Assembly (NCBI GenBank): GCA_018398765.1
Contig: JAHBMJ010003515.1
Span: 1 to 64,000, forward strand
DNA length: 64,000 bases
Direction of reading: 5' to 3'
Source of the DNA: Chromera velia
Taxonomy: Eukaryota; Sar; Chromeraceae
The notes under the pieces were generated by a model, which was given only the letters and a program-made list of their open reading frames with translations, did not search any database and was not told where the DNA came from. The position numbers and the translations under genes are program-made. How positions within the stretch are numbered: position 1 is the stretch's first letter; the number at the start of each line of letters is the position of its first letter. Of the stretch, positions 1-11,745 are shown in pieces.

Positions 1-3000
1 AAATCATCATCACTTTAATGTAAATAAAGATATTGGGATCACCCATAGAAATACAGCAACTTGAACGGATTTCTTGAACGCTACAGGTAACCAAGTTACT
101 AGGGGTATCACAAAGAAAAAAAAAAGTAAATAACTCTCTTTGTCAGGTATTTTTCTTTTCTTTTCTTTTTTTTTGTCTAAAACAACTGTTGTTTAGCTGT
201 TGTACGGGTGTTGCATAAGTGCATGTTGTAAGGTGTTGCAGGCTAAAAAAAGAAAAAAAGAAAAAAAAGAAATAGATAACTTGTTTTTTTTCTTGAGCCT
301 AAAACTTTTTTTCTTTTTTTTTTTTGCTGTGACATCATGCCTAGCCAAGTTAAAAATTGAGAAGTGTTGCTTAAAACGTGTTTCAAGCGCATAATCACTG
401 TGCATGCCAGCTAGTGCTTAAAAATGAATTATATGAAATCAAATGAGGAGGGAGATCGACTAAGGAGAAACCAGAAGAAATACTAGAGTTGCATAGGAAA
501 ACTAAAAAGAGTAAGGCTAGCCGGAACTAGGGGTGTTGTATACAAGCTACAGACATACAGACAGTCATTCAGGTACGCACCCTAGTCCATAGACTGTTAG
601 TTCACGTCAAAGTAAACAGATTGCTCAATGAAGCTATCAAAGGCTGAAAGGATACACTTTGCCACCGCGAATAGAAATAAATGCTGTGGCCCCCACCTGC
701 ACAGGCACGAACGGGACAGCTAGGATGGACATGCTGAGATCAATGCAAAGTTCATGCATGACGTAATACAGCAGCATGACACAAGGGGTTATTTTCAAAA
801 AAAAAAAAATTTTTTTTTGTTATTTTCACTTTTTTATTTTGATATCAAACTAAAAAACATGTTGTTTAAGTGTTGTTGATGTGTTGCACGAATCAATAAG
901 TCTAGGCGTAGGATATCAAAATCAAATAATAAAACATAACGTCATTTTTCGGTTTTTTTTTTTAATATTTGATTTTGGTTTTTTTTATTTTTGAAACCAT
1001 CCAAATATAAATTAAGACACTAGTTAAGACATAAGTTCTAAATAAAGTTTACTAGGAGGTTTAACCAGCTTTATAAAGAGAATGATGATTAAAATTTAGT
1101 TTTTTATATAAAAATCCACAAAGATCCACAAGAGGAGACGGAAGTTTACGCACGGAACTGACTGAAATGAATTCAAACGAATCTTAAAAAACTGAGTGAC
1201 GCTAGAATTGAATTTTACATATTGACCGATCCCTACCGATCCCTTTGGCAACCAACGTTTTCACACTGTGTGTTAGGACTGCCTGAGTAAGCAAGAAGGA
1301 GACTATTCAACGATGATGCTGGCAACATCATTAAGGAGAAGGGGTAGGTGTGAGCGAAGTGCAGAGACTGCAATTTTTGGTCTCATGATTGAAGACAATG
1401 ACAGAACGCGTTTTAAAAATATTTTTAGGGTCGTGAAGGCGGCAAAGCTTTCAGAGTTCCAAACAATTAGAAGAAAAAAGATGAAGATATACCGGCGGGA
1501 AACATGCAATGGGTGGGTCGGTGGATAGGCGGAGGTGCCGATTGAGGTTATCAAAATTCCTGAAGAAGGAAATGCAAAAATTGTATAATTTAGCCTATTG
1601 TATACAGACTAACTTTAGAATTCATCTTCATTAAAATCCATAAAATTGCTTTCAAAAATCCCAAAACAATTTATTTGAATTTTTGAACACGTTTTTAGGT
1701 GACCAGAAGGTCTTAGAAGCAACCTATAGGTCAAACTTTACATTTTTTGCATTTGAATCATATAGTCAATTTTTTTTGTTTTTGATTATTATTTTTGATT
1801 ATTGTTTTTAATATCCTACACCTAGCAATAAGTGTTGTTTAAGTGTTGTTATACTATTGTTTCTTTATTATAATGATAAAACAATGATAAATGAATGTTG
1901 TTACACTGTTATACAACTGTTGCTTTTATATTGCAAGGTGTCGCATATGCTTGTCATGTCTTGATGGAGGTCATAATCGAAAAGCAAAAAAAAGAAATAA
2001 TAAATTTGCTAGTAAATTTGCCCTGGAGACCGTATTTTTTTTTTTTTTTTAATAACCCCTAGGGCCGGAAGTAGCGGGGAGTAAGTAAAGAGTTGATCTG
2101 AGACAAGATCGAAAACTAGGTTTAAAATTTTAATTACTAGTTTAATTAATTAATTAATTAGTTAAAATTTAGCTTAATTGCATGAAATACTTAATTCAGA
2201 ACTATAAATTAACTAATAATAAATTAATTACATAGGTCTACATTGACTCTACAAAAAAATTTATTTAACTGGCAAGTTGCAACTCTTTTATTCTGAAAAA
2301 AACTTTAGAATAAAGTTTAAAATAAATTATATGTGAAGTAATCAAAGATTATTAAAGATACACAGTTTACATATTGAATCATATTAAAGTTGTTAGCAAG
2401 TCTGGTACTGGTCTGTCTAGCTAGCTGGTATATGGGCGGGTACGGTGGTACCGTACATTGGTACGTCAATTTCAATAACAAATTCCGGAAAAAACTAGAA
2501 AAAACAATACAATCACGTATAATGGATGTGAATCAAGTGTGATGAGAAACGAAGTTAGTTTGAAGGTCCGAATGAAATGGTAGTTGTTAGTTACCTGTTC
2601 GAGTACCAGTTGGGGCGCCACTCAACTTGTGACTCAATTAAGTCACACGGTGACTCCTGACTGCGACTTGACGTGTGAGTCTAAAGAGGCCCCGCCCGTG
2701 AGGCAGAACCGAAACATGCAAAGGCGAGAAACACGTCGGAATATTATGATAGGGACGAAGACCCGTAATACACGATCAAGGTGCGAGACGAATCAATGGA
2801 AACGGGAAGGGGGGAAGCCGAGTACATGATTGATAAAATCTTATTCATTCACCGGTGGTCGGGATCGAAAGGAAGAAACGAGAACTGCATGCCGTGTGGA
2901 CACACCCACTGGCACAATCACAGAGATCGAATGAATGCCCACCCAAATGAACCAACCACCCAAGCGCTGGACTCTCTCATACAAACATGCACATGCAGCC

Positions 3001-3984
3001 TCTGCTTGCAGGGACCCAGTTGACCTGAAATTGCAGTGTATGAAAAAAATCCCCCATGGATGGATCGAGACCCTCATTTGACTCGATCAGATTCCATTTG
3101 ATGGGAGAAAAAGAAAAAAAAGAGCAGAGAGAGTTTCTGTCTATCTGTACACCGCCGCGAAGGCGCACTCTGCCCTTGGGTGTTTCTGCAAGACGGTCGG
3201 TCAGTCTAATGGTCCCTCCCTCCATGCACTCCAGAATAATTCCACCTCTCCTCGCAGCATGTTGCCTGCCTGCCTGCCTGTCCACCTTCTGCCCCACCCA
3301 CCTGCCCCAAGCCCCCATTCATTCATTCATTCATTCATTCACTCATTTATTCATTCATTCATTCCCTCTCCATCCATACGGCTCTCCCTCCCTTCACATT
3401 CCTCCAACCGCATCCAGCCAGCCGGCCTTCTCCTCCGCGTTATCGCCCTCCTTCCTACTATGTTCCTGCCAGCATGCCCTCCTCTTCCTTCCACCTTCTG
3501 CCTACCCCCCTAACAATCTCACTGCCGTTGAGTGTGTCCCTCACTCTCCCTCTTTCGCACGTACATGCACACTGTCAGGCAGGCAAGAGCTGCATGCCCC
3601 CTAGCTCCCTCCTCTTTGCGCCTTCCTCATCACACCAACCGAAGAACGAAGGAAGCGTATCTACATTCAGCCCTTTCTCTCCACCCTGCCCCGCACAGAG
3701 GGCATAGCGAGAGCCGAAAAAGCAAATGCAAAGAAAAAAAAAAGATGAAGAGGGAAGAATTAAGTCCAGGCAACGGAGACGATGCTCATTTCGCGGTGGA
3801 ACGAGAGAGAGAGAAAGTCCCGTCGCGATGGTTCATTTCTCCCTCTCCCTTCTCTCCACCCGTTCCTTCCCTCCCGGTTGTGCTTCTTCTCTTCATTCAT
3901 TCATTGTGGTGAGAAAGGCTCTTCCCTCCCCTCCTGTATGTATCATCCATCCTGGATGCATTATGTTGCCAAGGCACTCGTCAG
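1..3984. other. Gene-free flank, AT-rich then pyrimidine-rich
   Basis: I see no gene here. Roughly 1-2500 is AT-rich with long A and T runs and several copies of a GTTGTT-rich motif (near 185-240, 860-890 and 1830-1930). From about 3200 to 3900 the plus strand is strongly C/T-rich with short tandem runs such as repeated ATTC near 3318-3362. Short open frames here are low-complexity and lack family similarity or splice context. Confidence 0.6.
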
Positions 3985-5949
3985 TCACTGTGAAGGAGAG
4001 CCACCCGAAGGACCCCAACCAAACAGCCCATTCCCATTCCCCCCCCCGTCTCCCTGAGGACCCCTTGAGGGCGCCTGCTGATGGGACGAGGAGGAAGAGG
4101 AGGAGGAAAACGAAGGAGGCAGCGAGGGGGACCCAAAGGGAAACACAGGCACCACGGAGGACGCTCCCGAACCCTCCCCTCCCCCAACACCCTGAGGAGA
4201 GACCGTCGTCACAGGTTGCCAGGGAGACGAGAACGGAGACCCCTGGAGAGACAAAGGGACTCCCACCGTCGCACCAGTAGGCGGTGTAGGTGTACCCATG
4301 GCAGCCCAGTTCTGGCCCCCGAAGTCCCCCCCCCCGTTTCCACTCATTCTTCCAGCACCACCAGCAGCAGGAGGGAAGCACGGAGATCGAGGAGGAGTTT
4401 CAAAACTCCCTCCCCCCCCGGAGACAGAAAGGAAAGGAGCCGGTCGGAGAGGAGAGCTTTGCCCCCATCCGACCGGATTTGTGTCAGCCCCACCCCACGC
4501 ACACACCGACTGCTGTCCACCTGCAAACGCCCCCCCTCCTGTCACAGCACCCTGACCAACCACGAGACCGCCTCCCCCCACACCACCACTTCCCCTCCCC
4601 GTCTCGAACCCTTGAGTTCTCTGCTGAGGACTGTAGAGGCTCGCCGGAAAGACAGCTACACCCGACCCTCCTCCCATGACCACCCCACCGCCCTGCTGGA
4701 TGACTTGAGGATGCATCTGCTGCTGAGAGGAAGACGGATACAATCCATTCCCACCCGCCCCCCCTCCCCCTCCTCCCCCCCGAGGGGACGTCAGAGAGTT
4801 CTCCGCAGCAGGAGGAGAGGAGGAGAAGCCGAGCTGACTCTGGAAGTGAATCGCAGACCCCATCTCCATCCCTCCCGAATAGAGCCCGCCCATGATCTGA
4901 TCCGCACCCCCACCACCGTCGCCCATGTCCTCCTGTGTAGTGTCGGGCAAGGGATAGATGGGAGCTGCGGGCCGATTGGAGAGTCCGGCCGGGTGTCTGC
5001 CGACTACAATCCCTTCCGTTCCCTCCAAGGCCCTTCGCCCCTCCCAGCCCAGCACCAGACGACGTGCACTCGGCAGCAGGCGTTCCCCGTTCATGATCCT
5101 CGTGCAGAATTCCTTGTTCACGTCCCTGGAGGCGTTCAGGAGATTGTTCACGGCCGCAAGTCCCGAAGAGACATTTGAGGCGTTGACAACCGCCGGAGCG
5201 GCTTGACCTCCAGGACCTCCATCTCCTTGTGCGGATTGGCCAGGTGTCTGAGAAGGATGTGTGGCTGTCTGCGTTGTCGGGTGAGGGTTTGCTGGGTGAG
5301 GTTGGATGGTTGGTTGTTCGGCTTTGGAGTCCTCCTTGGGGTCGAGAAGGAGATACTCTGCATCTCCACCGATCCCAATGACCACGCAGAACCACCCCAG
5401 GCTCTCACGCACCCTTATCATTTCCCGGATCCGATCTGCTGTGTACACTGTGCTCTTGTTGTCTGCCCCGTCGGTGAGAATGGCCAGGATCACCTGAGGT
5501 CTCACGCAGTCCTGTCCGATGAAGGTGGTGTCGAGGTAGGAGTCGATGGACTTGATGGTTTGCCCAATGCAATCAAACAGACGCGTGCAGCCCTGGTATT
5601 GGGTTTTGGATTTCGCCAGATCCGGGACCATCAGAATCGGGGTTCGGTCAGTGGGTGTCTGGATGATTTGGGTGTTGAATAGAGCGATGGAGACCTTCAC
5701 GGGGTATTCCTCTGACAGCCTCTGTCGCTGTTCGAAGAGGAACGCATTGAACCCTTTTACCATGTCGGCATCCCTTTTTTCCATACTGTACGAAACATCC
5801 ACGAGGAAGTAGACTTCCGCACCATTTGCGCCGCATTCCTGGGGAGCCCGTTCAGCCAGCACGACGGCAGGACTATGGGCCGACATCAGAGAGGATTCCA
5901 AGAAAAATGATAGAGACGCAAAGCCTTGAGAAGAAAAAGGAACGTACAA
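3985..5949 (-). CDS. von Willebrand factor A (VWA) domain protein with Gly/Pro-rich tail
   Basis: Single-exon frame of 654 codons. Residues about 45-210 form a VWA domain. The metal-ion-dependent adhesion site is visible as DVSYS at residues 51-55, a threonine near 122 in GCTRLFD, and the aspartate of LTDGADN near 160, so metal-dependent ligand binding is plausible. The rest, about 430 residues, is Gly-, Ser-, Pro- and Gln-rich and probably disordered. No signal peptide or membrane segment is clear, so the location is unknown. Two starts are possible: codon 1 at 5949, or Met22 at 5886 (MSAHSPAV), which sits closer to the domain. The gene is head to head with the reductase at 6817. Its GC-rich tail creates long antisense open frames that I do not regard as genes. 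The domain is firm; the function is unknown. Confidence 0.85.
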   Translation of the reverse strand: MYVPFSSQGFASLSFFLESSLMSAHSPAVVLAERAPQECGANGAEVYFLVDVSYSMEKRDADMVKGFNAFLFEQRQRLSEEYPVKVSIALFNTQIIQTPTDRTPILMVPDLAKSKTQYQGCTRLFDCIGQTIKSIDSYLDTTFIGQDCVRPQVILAILTDGADNKSTVYTADRIREMIRVRESLGWFCVVIGIGGDAEYLLLDPKEDSKAEQPTIQPHPANPHPTTQTATHPSQTPGQSAQGDGGPGGQAAPAVVNASNVSSGLAAVNNLLNASRDVNKEFCTRIMNGERLLPSARRLVLGWEGRRALEGTEGIVVGRHPAGLSNRPAAPIYPLPDTTQEDMGDGGGGADQIMGGLYSGGMEMGSAIHFQSQLGFSSSPPAAENSLTSPRGGGGGGGAGGNGLYPSSSQQQMHPQVIQQGGGVVMGGGSGVAVFPASLYSPQQRTQGFETGRGSGGVGGGGLVVGQGAVTGGGAFAGGQQSVCAWGGADTNPVGWGQSSPLRPAPFLSVSGGGGSFETPPRSPCFPPAAGGAGRMSGNGGGDFGGQNWAAMGTPTPPTGATVGVPLSLQGSPFSSPWQPVTTVSPQGVGGGEGSGASSVVPVFPFGSPSLPPSFSSSSSSSSHQQAPSRGPQGDGGGNGNGLFGWGPSGGSPSQ

Positions 5950-6309
5950 GACTCCTCACCCCAGCGGTCCCTCTGGGAAGAAGCGTCTGTCCCTTGTTCA
6001 ACACGGAAATGGAGGACTCGCGTTCTCTTCTATACGTGTCTTCCTGCCTTTCCCCCTTCCTCTGGGCCTCAGTCTGTCTCACTGACAGGATTTGTCAGAC
6101 TGAAACAGGAAGCGGCAACCGTGGATTTTCACAACCATGCAGTCTGACAGCTACCTCAGTGGATACTCTTACTTATACTTCGACTGTCATGAGATGATGT
6201 ACACGAAGACACGGCGCCACACTCTGCATCTGACATCATCTGACACTGCCTCGGAGGGCAGCACTGCGGTGGATGCGCTCCGCGATGGCAACACAAATTC
6301 AAGGAAGCA

Positions 6310-6500
6310 TCATATTGCATGCATGCGTGCCAGGGCCCAAGTTTTTGCATGGGCCCCGTCCGCCGCGCGGGCGGATTTCGCAGGGTGCATGCATGGAATG
6401 CCGGGGCCGATGCATGCATGGCAGCCCGCGCGTGCGACAGACACAGTGTTGCGCCATGCGTGTGTTGCATCCGTTCGAGCTCGAGAAATGCGCATGCATG
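6310..6500. promoter_or_regulatory. Cluster of TGCATGCA-type motifs in a head-to-head intergenic region
   Basis: Between the divergent VWA and reductase genes, GCATGCATG-type palindromes occur near 6317, 6387, 6412 and 6490, with further single GCATG cores between them. TGCATGCA is a known target of some ApiAP2 factors and a common promoter motif in Apicomplexa. That it acts here is an inference from position and density. Other copies in the window lie at splice acceptors or in gene-free DNA, so base composition may explain part of the pattern. Confidence 0.4.
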
Positions 6501-6816
6501 TAGACGGACATGCAGACAAGTTGAATCCATGCAGTACGTTGAATCCAGACTCAGATGTGTCATACCATATATACATACCTGGTCATCAGACGACGTACAG
6601 CGGACTGTAGGCTGACGTTGTATAGCACGACGAAATTCTTCACAGAATTTGCAGGTCGGACTGCAAAGTGACGAGCTGTCCAGCGGCCAAGATCACTGCG
6701 TAATTGTTCATCGTGCGACTCAACATCCTTTTCTTCTCCAGTAAGAACCCCCCGCAAATCTCGCTTCATCGATCAACTTTGCCAGAGAGTCTGTTGGAGT
6801 TACTGGACGGCCTGAA

Positions 6817-8952
6817 ATGGGAAAGAAGATCGTGATTGTAGGGGGCGTGGCAGGTGAGCAAGGGCAGATCATTTTTGTCGGGAAAAGTACAGGCAGTACA
6901 CATATCTACGTGCGTCTTTCCTCTTATGTAAGCATGCACCGGTCCTCCCATCAAATTCTTTCCGTAACACCGTCGTTGCCTCCTTACTTTCTCTCTGGGT
7001 CGCTCTCTCTTGCCTGGACTCTGAAGCTGACTGTTCACCTTTCATTTTCACCGTCTCGTCCTGCACTCTCTTTCTGTCTCCGTACGTTTCTTTCTGTTTC
7101 TACCGCTTTATTGTTCTCCCAATGCCTCTCTCCCTTTTCTCTCCTTTGTTCGCTTAATTTGGGTTCTTTCCGTGCCCGTTCGGGTTTCTGGCGTGTCATG
7201 AAGTGCCCACCCGCTCCATCGGCATCGGCGGCAGTGACGCGGAGTCCGAAAAATTTTCGCATGCAAACTGCCGTTCATGTGCATTCAATCTCAACGAGAG
7301 TAATGATTTCACATGGATGCCGGTTTCATTTGCCGCTCATGAGCTCGGTGTAGGAGAAGATTCTTTTCTGAACATTGAAGAAAGGTACACACATTTTTAC
7401 TGTTCTTGTCAGCTCTTCATTCCGTCCGTATCCCCGCATTAAATGACTCTTTCTCCCTCCCTCCCTCCATCCGGCCATGCATGCAGGCGGGGCCTCTGCC
7501 GCTGCGAGGGCCCGGCGTCTGGATGAGCACGCGTCGATTGTGATCTTCGAAAAGGGACCAGACCCATCATTCGCCAATTGTGGTATGCCCTACTTCATCG
7601 GTCAGTCTGAGAGAGTGTGAGTCAGTTTTTCAGTCGGTGAGTGCGTGAGGTCGGAAATGTGAAGGGAAATCAGGCAGTCGTCTGGCTCTGTCGTTTTTTG
7701 TTCCATTGCTTCACAGTACGAAATTGCGACACAGGCATTTTGTATCCGTCGGTCCGTCTGCTTTCCTGAAGGACTTCCGTAATCCGTGTCGAGAGACGTC
7801 TGTACTTTCTCTCTCCTTGCGTGCGTCAATTCTTTTCTCGACTCCTCGTGGTGTTCCTTAAAGGAAAATGGAAGAAGACGCCTTTCTGCCCTCTGTCCCT
7901 GCATGAAAGCGCCTTTTGATCTTTTTGAAATGTCTGCAGTTCATCAGATGTCTTTGTACAGAAAGGCCTAAGAAAACAGGATCGCTTTCGTTTTTTCTGT
8001 CTCCTTCCATTTTCTTTTTGAAAATTAATGGTGCAGGGGGAGAGATCACCGACAGATCCAAGCTGAGCGTCCAAACTCCAGTCAGTCACCCAACGCTGTC
8101 TGTCGTGAATCTCGACCGATCACTCCAGCTTCCTTTCCTTCATTTTCTCTTTCTTGCTTTGCTTCGGGCACCGTGACACGGACTTGAGATGCTTTTTGTT
8201 TCGTTCGGAGTCCCTTATTTTTCTTTTTCTAAGTGCACCCTCGCGCCTTTCTTGTCTCTTTTCTTAATTGCGCCCTCGCTCAGGCTCCGCGCAGACATGT
8301 ACTACAGAGCCACTTTCCCGTGATCTACGCGTTTCTTTCTCCGTCTTTTTTTTGCCTCTGCCTCTCCCTTTCCCGGCTGGTCTCCCTCCCCCCTACCTCA
8401 CCCCACCCTTCTCCTTCTCCCATTTGCTTTTTCAAGCCACCCCCCTTGCCTATATGCCTGTCTCTCTGTCTGTCTGCCTGCCTGCCTGCCCTGATTGTTG
8501 CAGGCGAGCCTGAAGGCCCGTTTGAATCTGGACGTGCGTGTGCACACAGAAGTTCTGAGCATCAACCGACAGGCAAAGACGGTGCAGTGGAAAAACCTGG
8601 TCTCGGGAGACACAGGAACAGAACCGTCAGTCAGTCAAGCAAGCATCCAGGAATGAAGTCTCTAAATTTCATCATGCCTAGACAGAAAGAAGTGGATGAG
8701 TGTTGTCTCGCTGCATCGATCCAGGGCGGCCCTCTTCCCCTGGCTGCAGTTTTCTGTGTTTGGTTTCTTTTCTTGCCTCCTTCTCTTTGCTCCTACTTCC
8801 TTTTGCTGAGAGATACTTCTTGATTACCCTCTCGCCCACCCAAACCATTCCAGCCCGCCTGTGAGCCACACCAAGGAGATGAGATCGATGCACCACAGTA
8901 CGCGCGTCCTCTGGAAAATCACTCTTCTTTCGATTGATTCTCTGTCTGTGTG

Positions 8953-9001
<49 letters not shown>

Positions 9002-11058
9002 GCAGGTACGACGCCCTTGTCCTCTCGATGGGCGCACAGCCATTCAAACCGCCAATCCCAGGAATCGAGAGGGAGGGCAACCTGACTCTGAGGAACCTGG
9101 AAGATATGGACAGAATTGTGGAAAGGATGAAGAGCATTGGGGCAAAAACGGCCTGCGTGTGTGGTGCAGGGTTTATCGGTGTCGAAATGGCAGAACAGCT
9201 TCAGCACCTCGGGATGGACGTCTCCCTCGTTGAGGCGCTCCCTCAAGTCAGTTAGTTAGTTGCATGGGGATCAGATCAGAAGCTAGAAAGAGAGGAAGGA
9301 AGCTTGTGCAGCACGTGGGGATGCTTGATTCGGTTTGATGGAAGCATATGTAACTTTTTTATTGCTGTCTTTTTTTTCTTCGTCAAAGCGTTTTTCCTGT
9401 TGTTTTTGTCAAGTTCCCTTTTTCGTTGATCACTTTCTTCAAATCACTCGAGTCCTGCCCTCTCTCTTTCTCTCTCTCTCTCTCTGAGTCTGAATATGGT
9501 CCAGGTGTGTGGACGGATCCTCTTCGCCTGTCTACAACAGACAATAGAGGCACCATTCGTTCAGCTGTGCCAGACTTGCGTGGCAAAGACATTCTGTTTC
9601 TTTGTGTCGGTCTTTTTAAACAAGAGCGGCTGGCAAGACCACGAGAGAGCCGCACTCCACCCAGCTTTGCTGATTTGACCTTACGCATGCATGCATGCAG
9701 GTGATGCCGCCTCTGGACGAGGAGATGGCCCACCGCGTCCAGACGGAACTAGAGAGGGGGGGCGTGCGGGTTTTTGTGAACAACCCAGTGCAAGCATTTG
9801 AAGACCCCATACAGAAGGAGAACGGCTCCTCCAAGGGCTCTGACGTGATCCTGAAGGAAACGGATCCAGAGACAGGGAAGCCGCGTCGAATCCCTGCAGA
9901 CGTCGTCATTCTGGGACTGGGGGTGAGGCCGGACAGCAAACTGTGAGTCTATCTCTCTGTGCGATCCTAGTTTGAGAGAGAATACGTGAATGTGAAAAAG
10001 GGAGTCTGATAAGGATGAGAGGGCTGGAGAGAAAATCGGAGGTGAAAGTTGATGTATGTCATTGAAAATCTCATGAACGGATTCAATTCAGCTTGTCTGC
10101 TTTCTGTTTCCCTGTCTGTCTGTGTGGTCCGTCTGTCTGTCAGCAAAGCAACATATTGTCTGTCTGTCTGTCAACTCGAAGCGAAAGTGAAATTCCCCTT
10201 CCGGGAGTTAAGGCTTTCTTTCGATCAGCCAGCGTGCCTGTTTGTTCTTCCATTCTCATCTCTCTCTCTCTCTCTCTCCCGTCTTCTTCTTTTCTCCTCG
10301 ATCATGCAGTGCCTCCGATGCAGGACTGAAGGTTGGAGGTCGGGGCGGTGTGATTGTGGACAGCTCAATGCAGACGTCGGACGCTTCCATCTGGGCTGTC
10401 GGGGACGCTGTCGAAGTTCAGAACCCGGTCCTTGGGGGCAGCTACATGGTTGCCTTGGCAGGGCCTGCAAATCGACAAGGCCGCATAGCCGCAGACCGCA
10501 TCTGCCGCATGGAGGCCACCCGTGACTATCCAGGTACATTCGGGACCTCCGTGGTGAGGGCATTCAAGCTCACGGCTGCGTGTACAGGGATGAACGAGAG
10601 GACGCTCAAATCCGCAGAGAAGCCCTACAAGGCAGTCCACATCCACCCAAACAGCCACGCAGGATATTATCCTGGGGCAGCGCCTGTCCACTTCAAGCTG
10701 CTCTTCAATCCTCAGGTTAGTCTGAGACACGCAAGTCAATGCATTGATTGTCTTTCATTTGGCCGTTGCACTGGAGGACTTAGAAAAAAGAGAAGTGGAC
10801 TTTTCCTCCTCACGAGTGTCCTCAAGTGGTACTCTATTTGTCTTTTCGTCCGCGATTCTATTGATTATACCTGTTTTCAGCGTGATCGGTCAAAGACACA
10901 CACCCCCACAGATAGATGGATAGATGGATAGATAGACACTATGAATTTCCCCCCCCCGGCCTCGACTTCTCTCCATCACCAGAAATTGCCCCTCAAAGGT
11001 CTTCATCTCATCTCTCTCCTGTGCTGAACGTTCCATTTGCCTTCCTGGCTCTGCCTTT

Positions 11059-11092
<34 letters not shown>

Positions 11093-11745
11093 CTGTCTCT
11101 CGTTGCCCTGTACTGAAATTATGGCAAGGAAGAACGATAGATAAAGCTCTACTCTCTGCTTCCTTCCTTCTCTGTGTTCCTTCCTGTTCTTCCTTCCATC
11201 AGGACGGAAAGATATGGGGAGCCCAGGCGGTGGGAGAGGACGGGGTCGAGAAGCGAATCGACGTCGTCGCCACTGCCCTCAAGGCAGGCATGACGGTAGA
11301 CGACCTCGCAGAGCTGGAGCTCTGCTACGCCCCCCCTTTCGGAAGTGCGAAGGACCCGGTGAACTTTGCCGGAATGGTTGCACAGAATATGATGAACGGT
11401 CTGTGTGACTTTGTGACTTGGCAGGAATTTATGAAAGAGGCAGAGGATCCGAACGCGATTGTTATTGACGTCAGGGGTGCTCAGGAGATTAAGGATGCCG
11501 GGGGCACCCCCCACCCGAAAGCAATCAACATTCCCGTTGACAGTCTCAGAGAAGAAATTGCCAAGGGAAGGCTGGAGAAGGAGAGAAAGGAGGGAAAGAA
11601 AATCATTCTCACCTGTGCAACAGGACAGCGAGGATACTACGCTTACCGTATTCTCGCACAGAGTGGGTTTGAGAATCTGACCAACCTGGCAGGAGCGTGG
11701 AAGACTTGGGTTGCTCATGCAAAGACTTTGCAGGCACCTGTGTGA
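6817..11745 (+). CDS. CoA-disulfide reductase/rhodanese fusion (pyridine nucleotide-disulfide oxidoreductase), 8 exons
   Basis: Exons by eye: 6817-6853, 7487-7600, 8037-8080, 8504-8625, 9006-9246, 9701-9942, 10310-10715, 11203-11745. All phases agree and give 582 residues. The N-terminus has an FAD-binding Rossmann motif (residues 5-20) and the single redox cysteine, Cys44, in SFANCGMPYFIG, the hallmark of the CoA-disulfide reductase/NADH oxidase/persulfide reductase family. An NAD(P)H-binding CGAGFIG lies near 157-163 and the FAD motif AVGDA near 296-300. A dimerisation domain follows with LCYAPPFGSAKDPVN (about 441-455). The C-terminal rhodanese domain (about 465-582) carries the active-site loop CATGQR with Cys540. 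The expected role is NAD(P)H-dependent reduction of CoA disulfide or CoA/glutathione persulfide with sulfane-sulfur transfer. No targeting peptide is seen, suggesting the cytosol. The architecture is mainly prokaryotic, so transfer followed by intron gain is inferred. Confidence 0.92.

Noticed and set aside
3056-3604. 182-codon Pro/Ser/His-rich frame
   Set aside because: It is translation of pyrimidine-rich and ATTC-repeat DNA, with no family or splice support.
4081-5178. 365-codon open frame antisense to the VWA gene
   Set aside because: It is Arg/Ser/Pro low-complexity, lies wholly opposite a gene with a clear domain, and arises from the GC-rich composition of that gene's tail.
4484-5395. 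303-codon minus-strand frame inside the VWA gene
   Set aside because: It is an overlapping frame of the Gly-rich tail with no domain and no independent context.
6137-6615. Overlapping Cys/His/Met-rich frames on both strands
   Set aside because: They are generated by the GCATGC-rich intergenic region and none has a partner exon or known domain.
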